DNA of 64,000 nt from Globodera rostochiensis (Eukaryota > Nematoda > Chromadorea > Rhabditida > Heteroderidae), in contig JAEVLN010000016.1 in NCBI GenBank assembly GCA_018350325.1, positions 1,736,044 to 1,800,043 on the forward strand, written 5' to 3'. Positions within the stretch are counted from its first letter, which is position 1, and every line of letters begins with the position of its first letter. The notes beneath the pieces are model-generated. The model was not told where the DNA came from, made no database searches, and saw only the letters and a program-made list of their open reading frames with translations. Positions 25,701 to 39,152 of this stretch are shown piece by piece. The position numbers and the translations under genes were made by a program.

Positions 25701-28700
25701 TGGAAGTAACCAATATCTGAAACAAAGCAACAAAAAAACAAAACAAACATTTAAACTAAGCAATTAGTCAATGCAAGCCAGCACAAAGTACAAAAATGTC
25801 TCTCTTGTGACCAATAATAAATAATGTTTAACTTATATAATTTAATAAAAAACCAAATATTCAATTAAAGGGCATTCATTTTTAATTTTAAACAAACCAA
25901 GAAATCCTATTACTGAAGGAAAATAAATCTAATATGTATTAATTAAATGTTAGCTGTTTATAACGACCGTTAATACTAAAAAATAAATGGAATTGATTTG
26001 TTTTAATTTTTTCAGAATGCTTAACACAATTTGCATAAAAATAAATTAAAAGATTTGAACTAATTTACAGCGCAAAAAAAGTGTATATAAAACAAAAAAT
26101 CAGTTTATAAAATAAAATATGTAAAATTCATTCACAGTCTTAAAACTGCTTTTAAAATATCGAATGCAAAAATTAAAATAAAGTTATTATCTCATGGCTT
26201 TCAATGTTTAATTAAAAAAAGTTGTTAGATGTTACTTCAATTTAAACAATTTGTTTCATGCAAATTCAACTGGTCTAAAGCAGAGTTTCCTCGAGTTTAG
26301 AAAAAGTTTACCAATGAAACTAAGGGTACTATTAAACAAAATTATTGATAAAAATTTGTCAAATTCGTCAAATCTTAATTTTCTGGACCAACTAATTATG
26401 ACTGTCTTTAAAACGAAAAAACTTTAAGCACTTAGGCAAAAAGAGTATTTAACTACAGTATTGTACTGCTTTTCTTATTAAAATTAGTATTTCAATCAGT
26501 TTATTTTAATTTTAAAATCATTATTATTTTTGTATATACTGTAATTAAAAAAATAACATTAATAAATTATGATACATACGAGGTTGGCTGTGTCTGACGG
26601 CAATTGTTTAGGATTTAAATAAATAAAAAGTAAATACATTATTGGCAGTAAATAATAAATAGATTTAAAACAATTTAGCGTGAGTAGCAGGCTTAAAATA
26701 AAACAACCTTAAAATTTATTTAATAGGCTATATATTTTTCCATCACTAACAATAACGTGACAAGCAACAACGATCGTACCAAAAAGGTATTCATTATTAA
26801 TAAAAAAAAATTTAAAATATGTTAAATACATAGTTCAGAGAATTTGGATTTAATCAGCGAAGAAGTGCCACGTCCAGCAATCAAAACAATAAGTTAACCA
26901 AACTAAAAACAAAGCGTTTAAATTAAAGCAAAATAAACTATTATTTTACTTTCTTTCCTATTTCTGAATATTTCACAAAAAACTAAATAAAAATTAAATT
27001 ATATATCAAAAAGTAAACGAATAATTAAATTGTTTCAATAAAAAATTGGCCTACCCAATAAAACGAATTCGCAGTTATTAATTAACGACCTCAATTCTTT
27101 TTTATATCAGATTTATATATAAAAAATAATAAAAAGTAACTAAATATCATAAAGAGAAAATTCTAAGGTTTTTGGAAGTTCTAGCGGAGTGGCACGGCAA
27201 TTAACCCATAGCATTGTACACGGCCAATTATTTCATACTTGATCAAAACAAAATACAAAAAAGCAAAAGACCGGGATGGGAACGTTACGATGACTTCCTG
27301 GGCCGGCTACGTAGTTTCAATGCGGCAACGAAGAGACGTGCTCAGCGCCAAAAATTATAAAATTAAAACGTAAATAACAAAAAATAAAAATAACAAATAG
27401 AATTGTTTTTATGTTTTTAAAATGATTCACACTAGTGTTTGCGTATATCTTTTAGTGCCAGTGTGTACAAACAATTATATTACAGGTAATATAAAAATAA
27501 TTATACTACTACATAAAAAATAATTTAGTAATATTCGGTTTGAACTAAATCGAGTTGTTTAAAGTTCAACTAAACTATGAGCTAAAATATTAAAAATAAT
27601 ATAAACACCTCTTGGAGAGTTTTCTAAATTATTGACCTCAATTCTATATGTTTGTTAACCATTCCTCACAGATGAGCATAACTTGTATAAAAAATGTACC
27701 ATGTATATTTGGTAAAATTCTATTATATATTTTATTTGTTTGTATATATATGGCTTTTTGATTGAGACATCGGTAATTAACTAACGTAATATTTTCTTTG
27801 CGTTGGTGGAAACTCTGCCCAGCTGATGCGTGTTCTTGTTTAAAAACACAATTATTTTTTAAAATATTCGAATAAATTAAGGTTAACTAAATCGTAATTT
27901 CATAATCCGTTTATTCCTCAATGTTAATTCAATAACATTTAAATTAAATTTAATCAATTTTAAAAATAATATTAATTAATATACACCGAAAAAAACCAAT
28001 TAATTCGGTAGTTGAACTAAAATAGAAATACATTAAAGTTTTTCAAAGTTATTCATCGTTTTCTGAAAACGAAGCTAACTTTTAATTTAAATTATAAACC
28101 TACACTAATTTGTAAGTCTTAACATCTACCACAAAGGCCAAAATACTGCATTTTATTATAATCGTGTTTCTAAAAACGAATTCAAATTTAATTGAAGATA
28201 GGTAGCTACTTTTAAAAAATAATATTAAACAAAATCTTTATTGAGATTTCAAACGAAAAAATTTAAATAAATGGCATAAAATTGTAATTTGTAAAATTGA
28301 TCATTTAAATTACTTTATGAAACTATTAAAAAGAGTTATTAAGTCTCTAGCATAATCTTCAAATTACTCAATTATCATATCTACCTAACAAGCACATAAA
28401 ATTAGAGTATGTCAATAAAAAATATTGCATAAAGAAATATGAAAAGTCTAAGGTCCTAGGGACAACCGTACGTCCACATGGAACTGCCGGCCGGGAATGT
28501 CGAGGTTAAATAAAAATAAAAATTATGCAGGTTTAAAATTTCAAAACAGTGTCTGTATTATTTGTAAATTGAAATAAAAATTATTTAATATTTCCAAAGA
28601 CAGATTATCGGCCTAAATATAATAATTAAAGTACAAAAATTTATAAAATCAGATTAGAAGAATTCGATAAAAATAAATCCAAATAAAATAATTTATTTTG

Positions 28701-30401
28701 TTATTCTAAATGAAATTGAAATCACGCCCGATTGGAATAGAGGAGAAATGAAAGTCATCATAAATTAGATAAAAATAAAAAGTTTAAAATTTAAAATAAC
28801 AAACTAATCTCATTATTAGCATTTTTGCTAATATTTTTTAAAAATAAAGCATAAACTGACTTCGGAATATTGCTTTATAATTTTGTATTTACATTATTTT
28901 ATGGCCTGATTAATTATGAAAATAATAATTCTATATTTGGATACTGATTTTTAGAATAAATTTTTCTGATGACAGTTAAAATTTATTTTAATACAAATAT
29001 AAACTTTATTTTATATAACATTAAATGCATTTATTTTTTTGTTTTATTTTGATTTTAACTTTTAAATAAATAAATCAAATGAACGCGTGCCAAATTGAGC
29101 AAATTAAGATAGAAAATTTTAATCAGATTTCATTAATTCACATTATATGACTCCTTTATCTACCGTTGTTTTTAGTTTTCATGCCATTTAAGCATATTTT
29201 GGATTCGTTGCCTCAGTGGTTAAGTGGTGTTGTTTTTGATGTAACTCTTCATATTACTTGTTTGTTATTATTTAATGCAATTTATCATTTAACGAAAAAT
29301 TGGATATAAATCAATCGGCATTCGGCGACTTTAATGGAAGGAAAAAGCAAAAAATGGTCTAAAATAATGAATGCTAAAAATCTAATGGATGTGACCTGAC
29401 CGGGCCGTTGGAAAACGGACATCTGAGACTTAACGTTTTGTCGGCCAACAACATTTTTAGAGTTTTAAAAAAATGCGGAGGTTTCTTTTAAAATTAGTGC
29501 AGAAAAACTTAGATTGGTTAATTTTTAAATTAAAGCTTGCCAAATAAATTCTCAGGGGCCGTGCGTACAAAAGAAGCGATGCAAGCAATAGCAATCATTT
29601 ACCGATTAACTAAAATAGAGCATCTGCGTTTAACCTAGATCATAAAAGTAAACGTTATAAAAAGCCTATAAAACTGGTTTATTTTCGAAATTTAAAATGG
29701 GAAATTGTCTAATATACCTAGCCATTTTTTTTTTGTTGTAATTTTTAATATTTACAATTTTAATACTATTTTTTGAAAAAATAATAAAACAAATGGATTA
29801 ACGATATTTCCTCAATTATGAAAGTTACCGTAAACAAGAATAGTGGTGCTTTTGTTGTAACTGCTTATCCAAGAATTTTTAAGTTTGTTTTTGCGTTTAC
29901 ATTAAACTCGTATATTTTTTATATCAAATAGCTATCACATTGATTAGCGTGAATGGTATGAAAATTAGTTCATAATTAATAAACAGATTATTTTATCCAT
30001 GTAAATCGGATGAAAGTTTAATGCCTGAACTTATGTTTGAAGGTGTTTTTTTGAGTGTGATTCGTAGAGCATTTTTCAACCAAATCGTCCTGGTTTTAGT
30101 CAGAATGCCAAGTTTCCGGCCCTGCACTTAGCAAACTGCTAAAGGAAAAAATTATATATCAATTTTATTTTAAGCAGAAAACTTTGAACTCGTTTTCTAA
30201 AATGCGTAAAAAAAATTAAGCATATCTATTTATCTATTAGAATATATTTTGCTAATTTAACTCTTTTAGATATATTTTTACAATTAAAAGATTAAAATGT
30301 TTTAATCAATCACTTTTCTTATTGATATTTTTAATTTAAAGCTTTGCAGTGCAACGCATTCACATACCTAATCATTATCAAATGCTTTTTATAACAATTA
30401 C
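22790..30401. other. Long A/T-rich stretch, few islets
   Basis: No gene supported. GC islets: 23,165-23,215; 24,285-24,465, the largest, open on both strands with a 40-codon minus frame; 27,175-27,235 and 27,270-27,345, where a plus frame containing GNVTMTSWAGYVVS has G/C-rich third positions; 28,453-28,504, with a plus AAG acceptor and GTTAAA donor around VLGTTVRPHGTAGREC; and 29,385-29,450. Everything else is A/T-rich without ORFs above 60 codons except at the ends. Confidence 0.5.
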
Positions 30402-30816
30402 AATTCAAATAAAAAAGTTAAATGCTGATAGGCTTGGTTTTGGTGAACTGCTTTTCCAGATACTTGATTACTGTTCATTTCAAATACTTGAATATTCCCA
30501 TGCTTGCCATATTTATTTTTTATATAATTTCGTACGTTCAAATAGGGCATATTTTGGTTTTGAAGCATATAATCCGATTCCTATTTAAACATATTTTTCC
30601 CTCATTAATTCAAATAAAAAAGTTAAATGCTGATAGGCTTGGTTTTGGTGAACTGCTTTTCCAGATACTTGATTACTGTTCATTTCAAATACTTGAATAT
30701 TCCCATGCTTGCCATATTTATTTTTTATATAATTTCGTACGTTCAAATAGGGCATATTTTGGTTTTGAAGCATATAATCCGATTCCTATTTATAACATAT
30801 TTTTCCCTCATTAATT
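30402..30816. repeat. 205-bp tandem duplication
   Basis: Two almost identical head-to-tail copies (30402-30606 and 30607-30816) differ by about one inserted base near the end. Overlapping ORFs on both strands (up to 130 codons) arise from the duplication and are not convincing genes. Confidence 0.95.
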
Positions 30817-31271
30817 TGTTCAAAATTATTTTATTATTCTTGTAATTTTTATAATAAAGGTTTGGCTTACATCGTTGATTCTTATTGGTAAATTAATTTG
30901 GTCTTTATTTGAGAAGTCGGGTCAATTTTTGGTATATATATGACTTTTTTGTTTTCAGTTGATTTATTCATCAGATTGTTGCTCGGTCTCGCTGGTGAAT
31001 CTGGTACAACGATTCCTAGGTGCGATTTAATCTACGAAGACCAATCATTAAACATAATATTAAAAACCGAGAATTAGTTATTAAATAATAAATTTTTTAT
31101 TTTAAATTAAGCCGGGGGCAACCTGCAAATCACAATAATTATATTAAATTAAAATAGACATAAAAATTTGCAATGATTTAATAAATTTAATTTCAGCCTT
31201 TAAAAGTAATTTTATGGTAAATTATTTTAGACATTTTTTGCACATGGATTGTTAAGCATACGTTTGTAAAA

Positions 31272-31655
31272 ATGGCTCCAACCGGCGTCACATCAAATTT
31301 GAATAAAAATTATTTTAAGTTGTTTGAAGGCAACTTTAAATTTTTTTTGTTTGATTTAAGCGTTAACTATGGCCACTAGGGTCTAACGTATGATTATAGG
31401 GTGGTATTTTGTAATTTTACCTGTACCTTACATTTACTTTTTGTAGGTATGCTTGCATTTGAGTGGCATAATGCAGCAATTGACGATGCAACTAATTTAT
31501 TCTTTACACTTAATTTATATTTTATTAAGACGAGGACCAAAGTATGCCCGAAGTTTTTGCCGACAAACGAGGTTCTGACGCGCGAGGATTCGCTATTAAG
31601 AATTTTGCATCAGTGGCGACGTGTTCATTATTGTGATTTTGGCTTTTTAAATTAA
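31272..31655 (+). CDS. Candidate start exon and terminal exon
   Basis: An ATG in an ideal context (AAAATGGCT) at 31272 opens 35 codons beginning MAPTGVTSNLNKNYF and stopping at 31377. A strong acceptor (TTTTTGTAG) at 31446 precedes 31447-31655, whose frame begins MLAFEWHNAAIDDATNL and ends HYCDFGFLN, then TAA. Second positions are A/T in 46 of 71 codons counted. The available donors in the first part do not give the phase needed for a direct join, so an extra exon or separate genes are possible. The terminal exon is the better supported half. No family recognised. Confidence 0.38.
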
Positions 31656-33216
31656 TAAATTTTTATTTAAAACTTTCGTTAAAGTTGAAAATCTGAAGCT
31701 TTATTTCCAAATTATTTTTTTCTTAATGTAACTATTTTCAATACGAGTTTAAGCTTTTTTAAAGGTTTGTATTTTTTAAGGTCGTATTAATCTCTTTTTG
31801 TTAATAATCCGTCTATTATTTAATTGTAAATATTATAGCAGTTTATTTATAGTTTAAGGTTAATAACTTTTATTACACATTATTTTATGCAAAATAAAAA
31901 ATATTTAATTAGATGAAACCCAAAATAATGGCGAGTTGGGCAACATACAGGCGCGAGTTTGTTATGCTAAATGAACGCGTTTAATTTTTGATTTTGTCAT
32001 GCATAAAGTCGGCCTACTATTCCTGGCTTCACTCTTGGCATCTTGCTTTTTAATACTAATAAATATAAAAAAAATTACAAAGTTTAACTGATTAGTTGGA
32101 CAAATTTTAAAAATACAAATATGCCAATTAATGTAAGTAAAACTTAAAATAATATCAAATAATAATTTCATCTAATGTTCAACACTTTAAAAATAAAAAA
32201 ATAAAATTTTAAAATTATAATTAATTTTATTGCATAACAAATAACTTATTAATTCCATATGTAAAATGAACAGCTACAAATATACATTAATAAAGAAATT
32301 AGGAAACAAATTTTAACGAATAAATGCACATATTTTCTTAGCTATTTAAACTATGTGAAAATTATTTTGTTTAAAAATGCTATATTTAACACATTTTATA
32401 TTTGTACAGCTATAACACTTATACGAAATAATCATTTTTATCAAATTCCCAAAATAATTAAAAACTTTAACTTTGAGTCCCGAACCAAATTCGGAGACGG
32501 CATTCTACGGAAGTTCCTCAGAGCGATGACCAAACTGTGATCAATAATGGCGTGTCTTGACCCTCACACAACTCTCGGAGACTTGTGACGGAATAGCAAT
32601 TTTGCCGCTTATAAGTTGAATAGAGATCGGAAATCACGGTGAAAATTTGCAAATCAAAACCATAATCGATAAAAAGATAAAAATCAAAATATATATTCGT
32701 ATTTTAATTAAAAATACAAAATTCTTAAATACCCGTGGATAATTCATTTATTGCCATTAAACTACAAAATTAAAATTTTCTCTAATCCTATAATTAAAGA
32801 AAAAGTAATATAGTATTTATGAAGGATCTAACATTATATACATTAAAAACTTTCTTCTTGCTCTGATATTTACTAACATTATAAATCTAAAAACCAAAAA
32901 AACAATTTTTTTATAAATTAAAAACAATCGCTCGTATACGCAAGCAATATGAAACAATTTCAACATTCAAGAGCTCACAAACGAATAAAAGTAAAAAAAT
33001 TCACAAATTATTATTCATTTTTGCATGGACACGCGCAAGTCACAATTACATCCTGTAAAGGCCAGCCATCACGTGTTTGGCAGAAAAATTTAAAACAAAT
33101 GAACAATTTAAAAGATTAAACCGCTTAAAATTGAAACTAGAAAAAGTAATATTTAAAATAAAAGTCAAAAAGAAATACAATAATTAATGTTGAAAATGTG
33201 TATTCATTTGAAATAC
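31656..33216. other. A/T-rich stretch, nothing recognised
   Basis: Only 61- to 69-codon ORFs with A/T-driven composition (31,962-32,171 minus; 32,355-32,540 plus). A GC-richer patch at about 32,480-32,640 has no splice-flanked frame. Confidence 0.5.
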
Positions 33217-33430
33217 CTTTGATTTGCAGGCTGTTGGCGGTTTGCTGGTAGATAAAAATAAAATTTGAAAATTATATCATATTGTTTTTCCATTAAAATA
33301 TATGAATTCAAGCAATAAATTTACTAATTTTAATTTTAAAGATTTTTTGTTGTTACTTTCCACTAAAAAATTTGAAATCAATAAACTAGAAAATGGTTAA
33401 TTGCTTTTAAATTCTACTTAATACCAGGGT
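33217..33430 (+). repeat. Duplicated segment with microexon-like core, copy 1
   Basis: The 18-nt islet 33230-33247 (Ala-Val-Gly-Gly-Leu-Leu in phase 0) sits between a classic acceptor TTTGATTTGCAG and a GTAGAT donor. The islet and about 150 nt of following A/T-rich DNA recur at 37694-37998 in the same orientation with almost no differences. Copy 1 lacks about 100 bp that copy 2 has at 37,745-37,845. Confidence 0.9.
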
Positions 33431-35120
33431 GAAAAATTTTCAAATTGGTGAATTAAATTGTGTGTTTTTTTAGTTCGTGCCTTAAAAAAAGCTTTGAAAT
33501 TCCTTCCAAGCCGCAATCTTAAAATGTTCAGAATTATTAATGATAATTTCATTAAAATAAAATAACGCAAAATTATCAAAATAATGTTGCCTTGAAAACA
33601 ACGGCGTCACGGATAAAAAATAATTTATTTTAATAAAAATGGAAAAGATCATATCGTCTATTAGGTATTCTTTAAAAAAGCAAATTTAATTAAATCTGAT
33701 GTTTAAAATGGAAAATTTGATAGATAGAAGGTTTAGATATTTTTTGTAAACAATTTTAATAGCAATATTTGGAACCGAATATCCAAAATCCAATGCTGAG
33801 AGAATCGTCCCAATTCTCATCAGAAATTCTGAGAAACTGCAATTAAATTTAAGATCAAATTCATAATAAATTTTTTTACTTGTTTTTAAATTTAATTATT
33901 GATCAAACTTATGTATAGGTATAAATATTATTTTTCTCCATAATCTTGCCTTTTATTCATTCAATGCTTGTATTTTTTACATTATTTTACTTTATGAATA
34001 CCTATCACGTGTCCGGGTCTTTCTTAATCAAAATTTGCATAATTTCATTAAAATATTCGTTCTTATCAACTTTATGATCAGGTTTTTAATTGTTGGATAT
34101 ATTTTAATTTATTTTAGTTTGCGTTTTGAAATTAGAGAGAAGAAATAGATTTTCACGATCGATGGCTTCCTCATGTCTCATTTGAACAGCTTCGTTTGAA
34201 ACATACATTTTGATAATTTGTCGTTTTCATTTGTTATATTATCTATTTTTATTAGTCATTTCAGAATTCTTGCTTTATCCGATAATGTACTTATATTTGT
34301 GATTATTATTTAATCTATTTTTGGAAATTTAATATTGGTTTAATTAGCTTACTATTTCTTTAAATCTTAACATAATATTATGTATTAAATTTGCTTATTA
34401 CTATTAATTTTTTTTAAATTAAAAGCATCACCACACGGCACTGGAATTAAATATTGCTTCTGTTCTATATTAATAAAAACTTTTCATTACTTCTTTTACT
34501 ATTTAATTTTTGTCATTTAAATTTTGAATTAATGTTTATTTGATTGAAATTTCTTAATTCCTGCATCGGTTTAATATTTTCTTTAGTGGCTTTCATTTCC
34601 TGGTTAATTCTTGTTTATATTAGCATGTTTAAATTTTATTATTACCCACCAAATATAATTAAAGAAAATGAATTTTGATAAATTTAACAAACACTAAACA
34701 TAAACATTTCTAAATTAATCAATAGCACTAGTTGTTTCAAGTAAAAACATAAAATATTAAATCACAAAAATAAGCAAAAATAACATACATAATTGGGAAA
34801 TGTTTTTTTCTTGAGCAAATGAAAAACTTCAAAATTTTCGCGTGAATTGATATATCTAGTGGGCGAGCAAAAATTCAAAAAAGCTAATTTCAATCAAAAC
34901 AAAATTTTAAATTCAGAAAAGAAAAGTTAAAGGAATACATGATTTGTACAATAAATAGTAGAAATGATAATTACACCCAGTTGAATATATGTAATGCAGA
35001 TTTTATATAAACATGAACTAATTTTTTTACGTTATATAACCGTCGGAATGTTGCTCTAATTAAAAGAGCAAAATTCTAGCCTTGACTCCGAATTAAAAAT
35101 GGAACAGAAAAGAAATATTA
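33431..35120. other. A/T-rich stretch, nothing recognised
   Basis: I see no ORF above 60 codons and no repeats. A weak islet is at about 34,150-34,200. Confidence 0.5.
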
Positions 35121-35185
35121 ATCAATTTAATAATAAGTCACGGCCGTGCGGCCGTTTCCGTCCATGAAGGGCTAGATGAACGAGG
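35121..35185 (+). repeat. Islet homologous to 10950-11014
   Basis: The plus-strand copy of the inverted pair. The GC-rich part has an AATAAG edge and a GTTAAA donor after GAACGAG. In the frame shared with its partner it reads VSVHEGLDER. Confidence 0.7.
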
Positions 35186-36165
35186 TTAAAATGATATAAT
35201 TATGTCTTAATAATCAAGTATAACCCAAATTTCGGTTTTGATTTGGATCATTTTAATAAAAACTTATTAAGCAAATCATTTAGTTGATAAATTTTTAAAA
35301 ATTTGAATTATTTAATGTAAAAGGAAATACAAAGATCAATGAATTATCGACCCGATACAATATAAAGCACAAATTTCAGATAGATAAATATCTCTAAGAT
35401 ATTTAAAATCTTTATATAACGTATTAATGCAATATCTTTACATATATTTAATAAGTCCATTAAAGCCAATTGCAAATTTACTTCATTTTTTGAAGTCTTC
35501 AATTCTTATGTGGCAATTTTAATGAATGTTAAAAAAAAGTCGAATTTTTAATGAATTAATAATACACGAATACATATCAATAGTTCAACCTGGAATAAAA
35601 AGAACTGCATCATCGTTTTTTATTTAGCTTAATAGTTATTTTGGGGGATAAATATGTTCGATAAATTCTGGCTTGAATTGTTGCATTATGCCTCCAAATT
35701 TGAGCGCACATTTTTGTTTGCATTTTAAAATCCCGTTTTGAAGGCACCAAACAAAAAAGTATTTTGTTTTTGCCAACCCGATTAGATTCTGAGACTAGCC
35801 CAGGGCCTTAACACAACCCTTTGCAGCAGTGTTTAAATTTTTCTTAAATTATAGAAAGACAATCAAATATTAAGTTAAAAAAGTTACATATAATGTAAAG
35901 TACGGTAGTGAAAAAAAATTATAACTAAAAGGATTGAAAAATCCAAATTCGCTAAATAAGCCTATAAAAGTCGAATAATTTTGAAAAAAAAAAAATTAAA
36001 AAAAATCCAAACTGAATGAATAAAATAATATCAAAAATCACGCAATAATGTTTAATAATTTATTATTTTAATGGATTCTATGCTTTTTTACAATCTTTAT
36101 ATAGGATTAAATCTTTTATAAAATAAAGTATTTGAAAAAAATAAATTGGAGATTTAAGCAAAAAA

Positions 36166-36360
36166 GTGCGAGAGCTCTCTCGCAGAGACGTTCTTTTTTC
36201 ACCACAGAACAAAGCTGAAACTAAGACAAATAGGTCCAGCGTTTTGAATGCGCGTTCAATGCCCCACCTTCACGGAAAAGCTTTACAAAAATATGTGTCA
36301 TTCAGTAAAAACAATTTAGCAAACTTTATAAACTTTATCCTAGTTGAAATAAAAAAATGA
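36166..36360 (+). CDS. Unassigned exon-like ORF, about 64 codons
   Basis: An open frame containing ELSRRDVLFSPQNKAET ends at TGA 36358-36360. Second codon positions are A/T in 43 of 64. It starts after an AAAAAAG acceptor-like edge and has no ATG, so it would be a last exon. No family recognised. Confidence 0.3.
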   Translation: MRELSRRDVLFSPQNKAETKTNRSSVLNARSMPHLHGKALQKYVSFSKNNLANFINFILVEIKK

Positions 36361-37693
36361 AATTACAGTAATTAAAAATAGAAAATCAACATTAAATCCT
36401 AAACTAGCAAAATAAACCAAAATGTTTTACAAAATTTGATCCGAATCAAATTTAATTTCACATATATCAACTTGTGTCAATGCAATGGTTCAGCGTAGTT
36501 TTTAACAATTAAATGGAAAAAAATAAATAAAACTGTACTGTAAACGCGAAAAAAGACTAACCAGAATAAATATTTAATGCAAAAAGTATACAAAAAGGGT
36601 TTCCTTTCTAATATTTTTTTCCTGTTATTTTTTTACTACTTTGAATTTTTTGAAGCTTATTGTTGTTAAATAATTTATTAAACTTATAATAATTTATACT
36701 ATTAGCAAATTAGGATTTTTATGTTGACATTTTTATCAAAATTATTTTAGATTCAATTTTTACTAAAAAATAGCCATTCTGTACTGGACTTTATTTAAGA
36801 GTTTTTGGGTACTTCTCTCAATTTCAAACATTATCCAATTCTTGTTATTATATTAAAAACTTTTTATGGAAAATAATTTATCAAAGACTGAGCTAATCTT
36901 GTGAATTTATCATAAAGACCAATTTAAATTTTTAAATAAAAGTAATATGCATATTTATTGTTTTTCTTTGTTGCAATAGGATGTTAATAAATTTTTCAGA
37001 ATTATTTGTTTTAAATTTCTCTTTGGAGAATGGAAACAACTGTTTCAATGGTGGCTTCTGCGTTAAATCACCTCTACCTGTTCATAAGCCAAAATACTAA
37101 ATATGCAAAATGAATAAAGAATTGGTTTGATTTTGTTGTGCTTACAATTTCAAAATTACTTAATTTTTAATATTTTTCTATTACTTCAAAATTTTTATCA
37201 TTTCTATTTAATAGGTTTGGACAAAGCTATCAACTTACTCGATACACTATAGATGAGTTTAAAATTTTCTTAGCAATTTTAATAATTCATTTTTGACGCA
37301 AATGATTTAAGTAAACTTTTCCGTTTTTATGCTGTGACTTTAAATAAGCATCTTTAAAATTATGTTATCAAGCTAAATTAATGTTTTCCTGCATTTTTAT
37401 TATCTAATTTTTCAAATAAATTTACATAAACAATTCATGGCTCATTTCGGTACTCATATTGAATTAAATTAAAGAATTGAATTTAAATACTATTATTGTA
37501 TTTTACGACCTTAAAGTTAGCTTTAAATTAATACAAATTTTTTTAATATTAGTTATTGTAATTTTTTTTGGTAATAATTTAATTGCCGACCGTAAAAATG
37601 CATAATTTTTCACAGTGACCGCTAGTCAGACTCGTATCTTGGCCACAGAAACGGTCGGCTGCTACTCCGACTGTTGAAAATAGTGAAATTATG

Positions 37694-37998
37694 CTTTGAT
37701 TTGCAGGCTGTTGGCGGTTTGCTGGTAGATAAAAATAAAATTTGTGTGAAAGTATTTATTTATGTGATTTTTATTTTTTTAAATAATTTAAATACCTTTT
37801 TTCTTGCTATATTTAAACATTTATTAAATGGATGAGAAAATTATACATATTGTTTTTCCATTAAAATATATGAATTCAAGCAATAAATTTACTAATTTTA
37901 ATTTTAAAGATTTTTTGTTGTTACTTTCCACTAAAAAATTTGAAATCAATAAACTAGAAAATGGTTAATTGCTTTTAAATTCTACTTAATACCAGGGT
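37694..37998 (+). repeat. Duplicated segment with microexon-like core, copy 2
   Basis: Contains the same 18-nt islet (37707-37724) between the same acceptor and donor as 33230-33247. The 3' A/T-rich part is nearly identical. The two islets are 4.48 kb apart in direct orientation. Confidence 0.9.
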
Positions 37999-39083
37999 AA
38001 TTTACAGAAATTTGCATTTTTAGAGATTTGTTAAGATCTTAGATGGCTTGATTGAATAGCATAATTTTGATATTGTTTTTAAAAGAGCATTATTTTATTA
38101 ATTAAAACTTGGGCAAATTTTTCATTTGTAAATTTTTTTTTGTTCAACTAATATAGCACGGAAAAAAATATTTTGATCTTCTATGAGTTTTTATTAAATT
38201 ATCGATTCTATGTAATTATCTGTCAAAGTATTATTTTCTGTTCGATCATAGAATCGGGTATAATTTACACTGCGATAAATTTGACTGTAATACACTTTAT
38301 TTACAAATATTTTAATGGAAAAATATTAATAGGTTTAATAAAAATAAGTTTATAATAATCTATTTTTCTACCGTATTGAAATTGGAAAAAAATGGTGGAA
38401 TAATGTCATGTTGTTATAATATTTTTTAATTTTAGTAATTTATAACTTATTGACTTTGGTGTAACTTAAAAATCGTCAAATGATGATTTTAAAATGGTTT
38501 AACAATAAAAATAAAACCACTTTAATTAGATAAAATATAATACTGATGTAAGAACATGAATAAAAGTAGCATTCCAATTATTTTGGCTTTAAATTTTTAA
38601 TTGAATTTCTCACGTAATCAAATATCTTCTTTTATGTATATGATGAATTAAACAAAACAACTTTTTATTTATTTTAATAAGGAATTTAAATATTTTTCAA
38701 TGTTTATTTAAGAACTCCATCACCCTTGAATTGGATTTTAAAATGATTTCTAATTTCAGTATTATCATAAACGATTATTTTGCTTATAATTTTGATGATT
38801 ATGCATCAGTCCTTTGGAAACTGTCGTCACGACCACCACTAAGTCACTTTGTGGCCCTGCATGCTGTCTGGTGTCGCGGACAGTGCCAAGTTTTATTACA
38901 GCGATTATGTGTTAATGTGTTTTATCTTTTGAAAAATCCAGGATTACATTGTTTTGAAAATTAGATATTTAAATCTGCTCAAATAAATCATCATAATATA
39001 ATAATGAATTTTATAATTACTACATTAATTTTGGTTTTAATCTTCTTATCATAATTTGTTAAAAGGTTTTTATACTTTTGAAC
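37999..39083. other. A/T-rich stretch with one ambiguous islet
   Basis: A GC-rich islet at about 38,805-38,905 lies in a 77-codon plus ORF (38,731-38,964) but is open in other frames too. No splice pair fits clearly. Confidence 0.45.
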
Positions 39084-39152
39084 TTAAAAGGGCTTGTACT
39101 GAGAGGCGTACTCGGGGAAGGGCGCACCGTTCGAGCGTAACTGAGTAATATT
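39084..39152 (-). CDS. Probable terminal exon, 22 codons
   Basis: After an ACGCAAAG acceptor the minus strand reads NITQLRSNGAPFPEYASQYK and two more residues, then TAA. Third positions are mostly G/C. Upstream exons were not identified. No family recognised. Confidence 0.36.
   Translation of the reverse strand, partial: NITQLRSNGAPFPEYASQYKPF

Noticed and set aside
27150..27345. In-frame TAA between two coding-like pieces, and similar cases near 890 and 1120, hinting at TAA/TAG read as glutamine
   Set aside because: The integrase and polymerase in the same window end on TAA and have no internal TAA or TAG. Short A/T-rich flanks easily give such coincidences.
29205..29245. GCCTCAGTGGTTAAGTGG resembling a tRNA A-box region
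   Set aside because: No B-box or foldable acceptor stem follows within tRNA length.
30422..30845. 130-codon and overlapping ORFs
   Set aside because: They read twice through the same 205-bp duplicated segment, with no codon bias.
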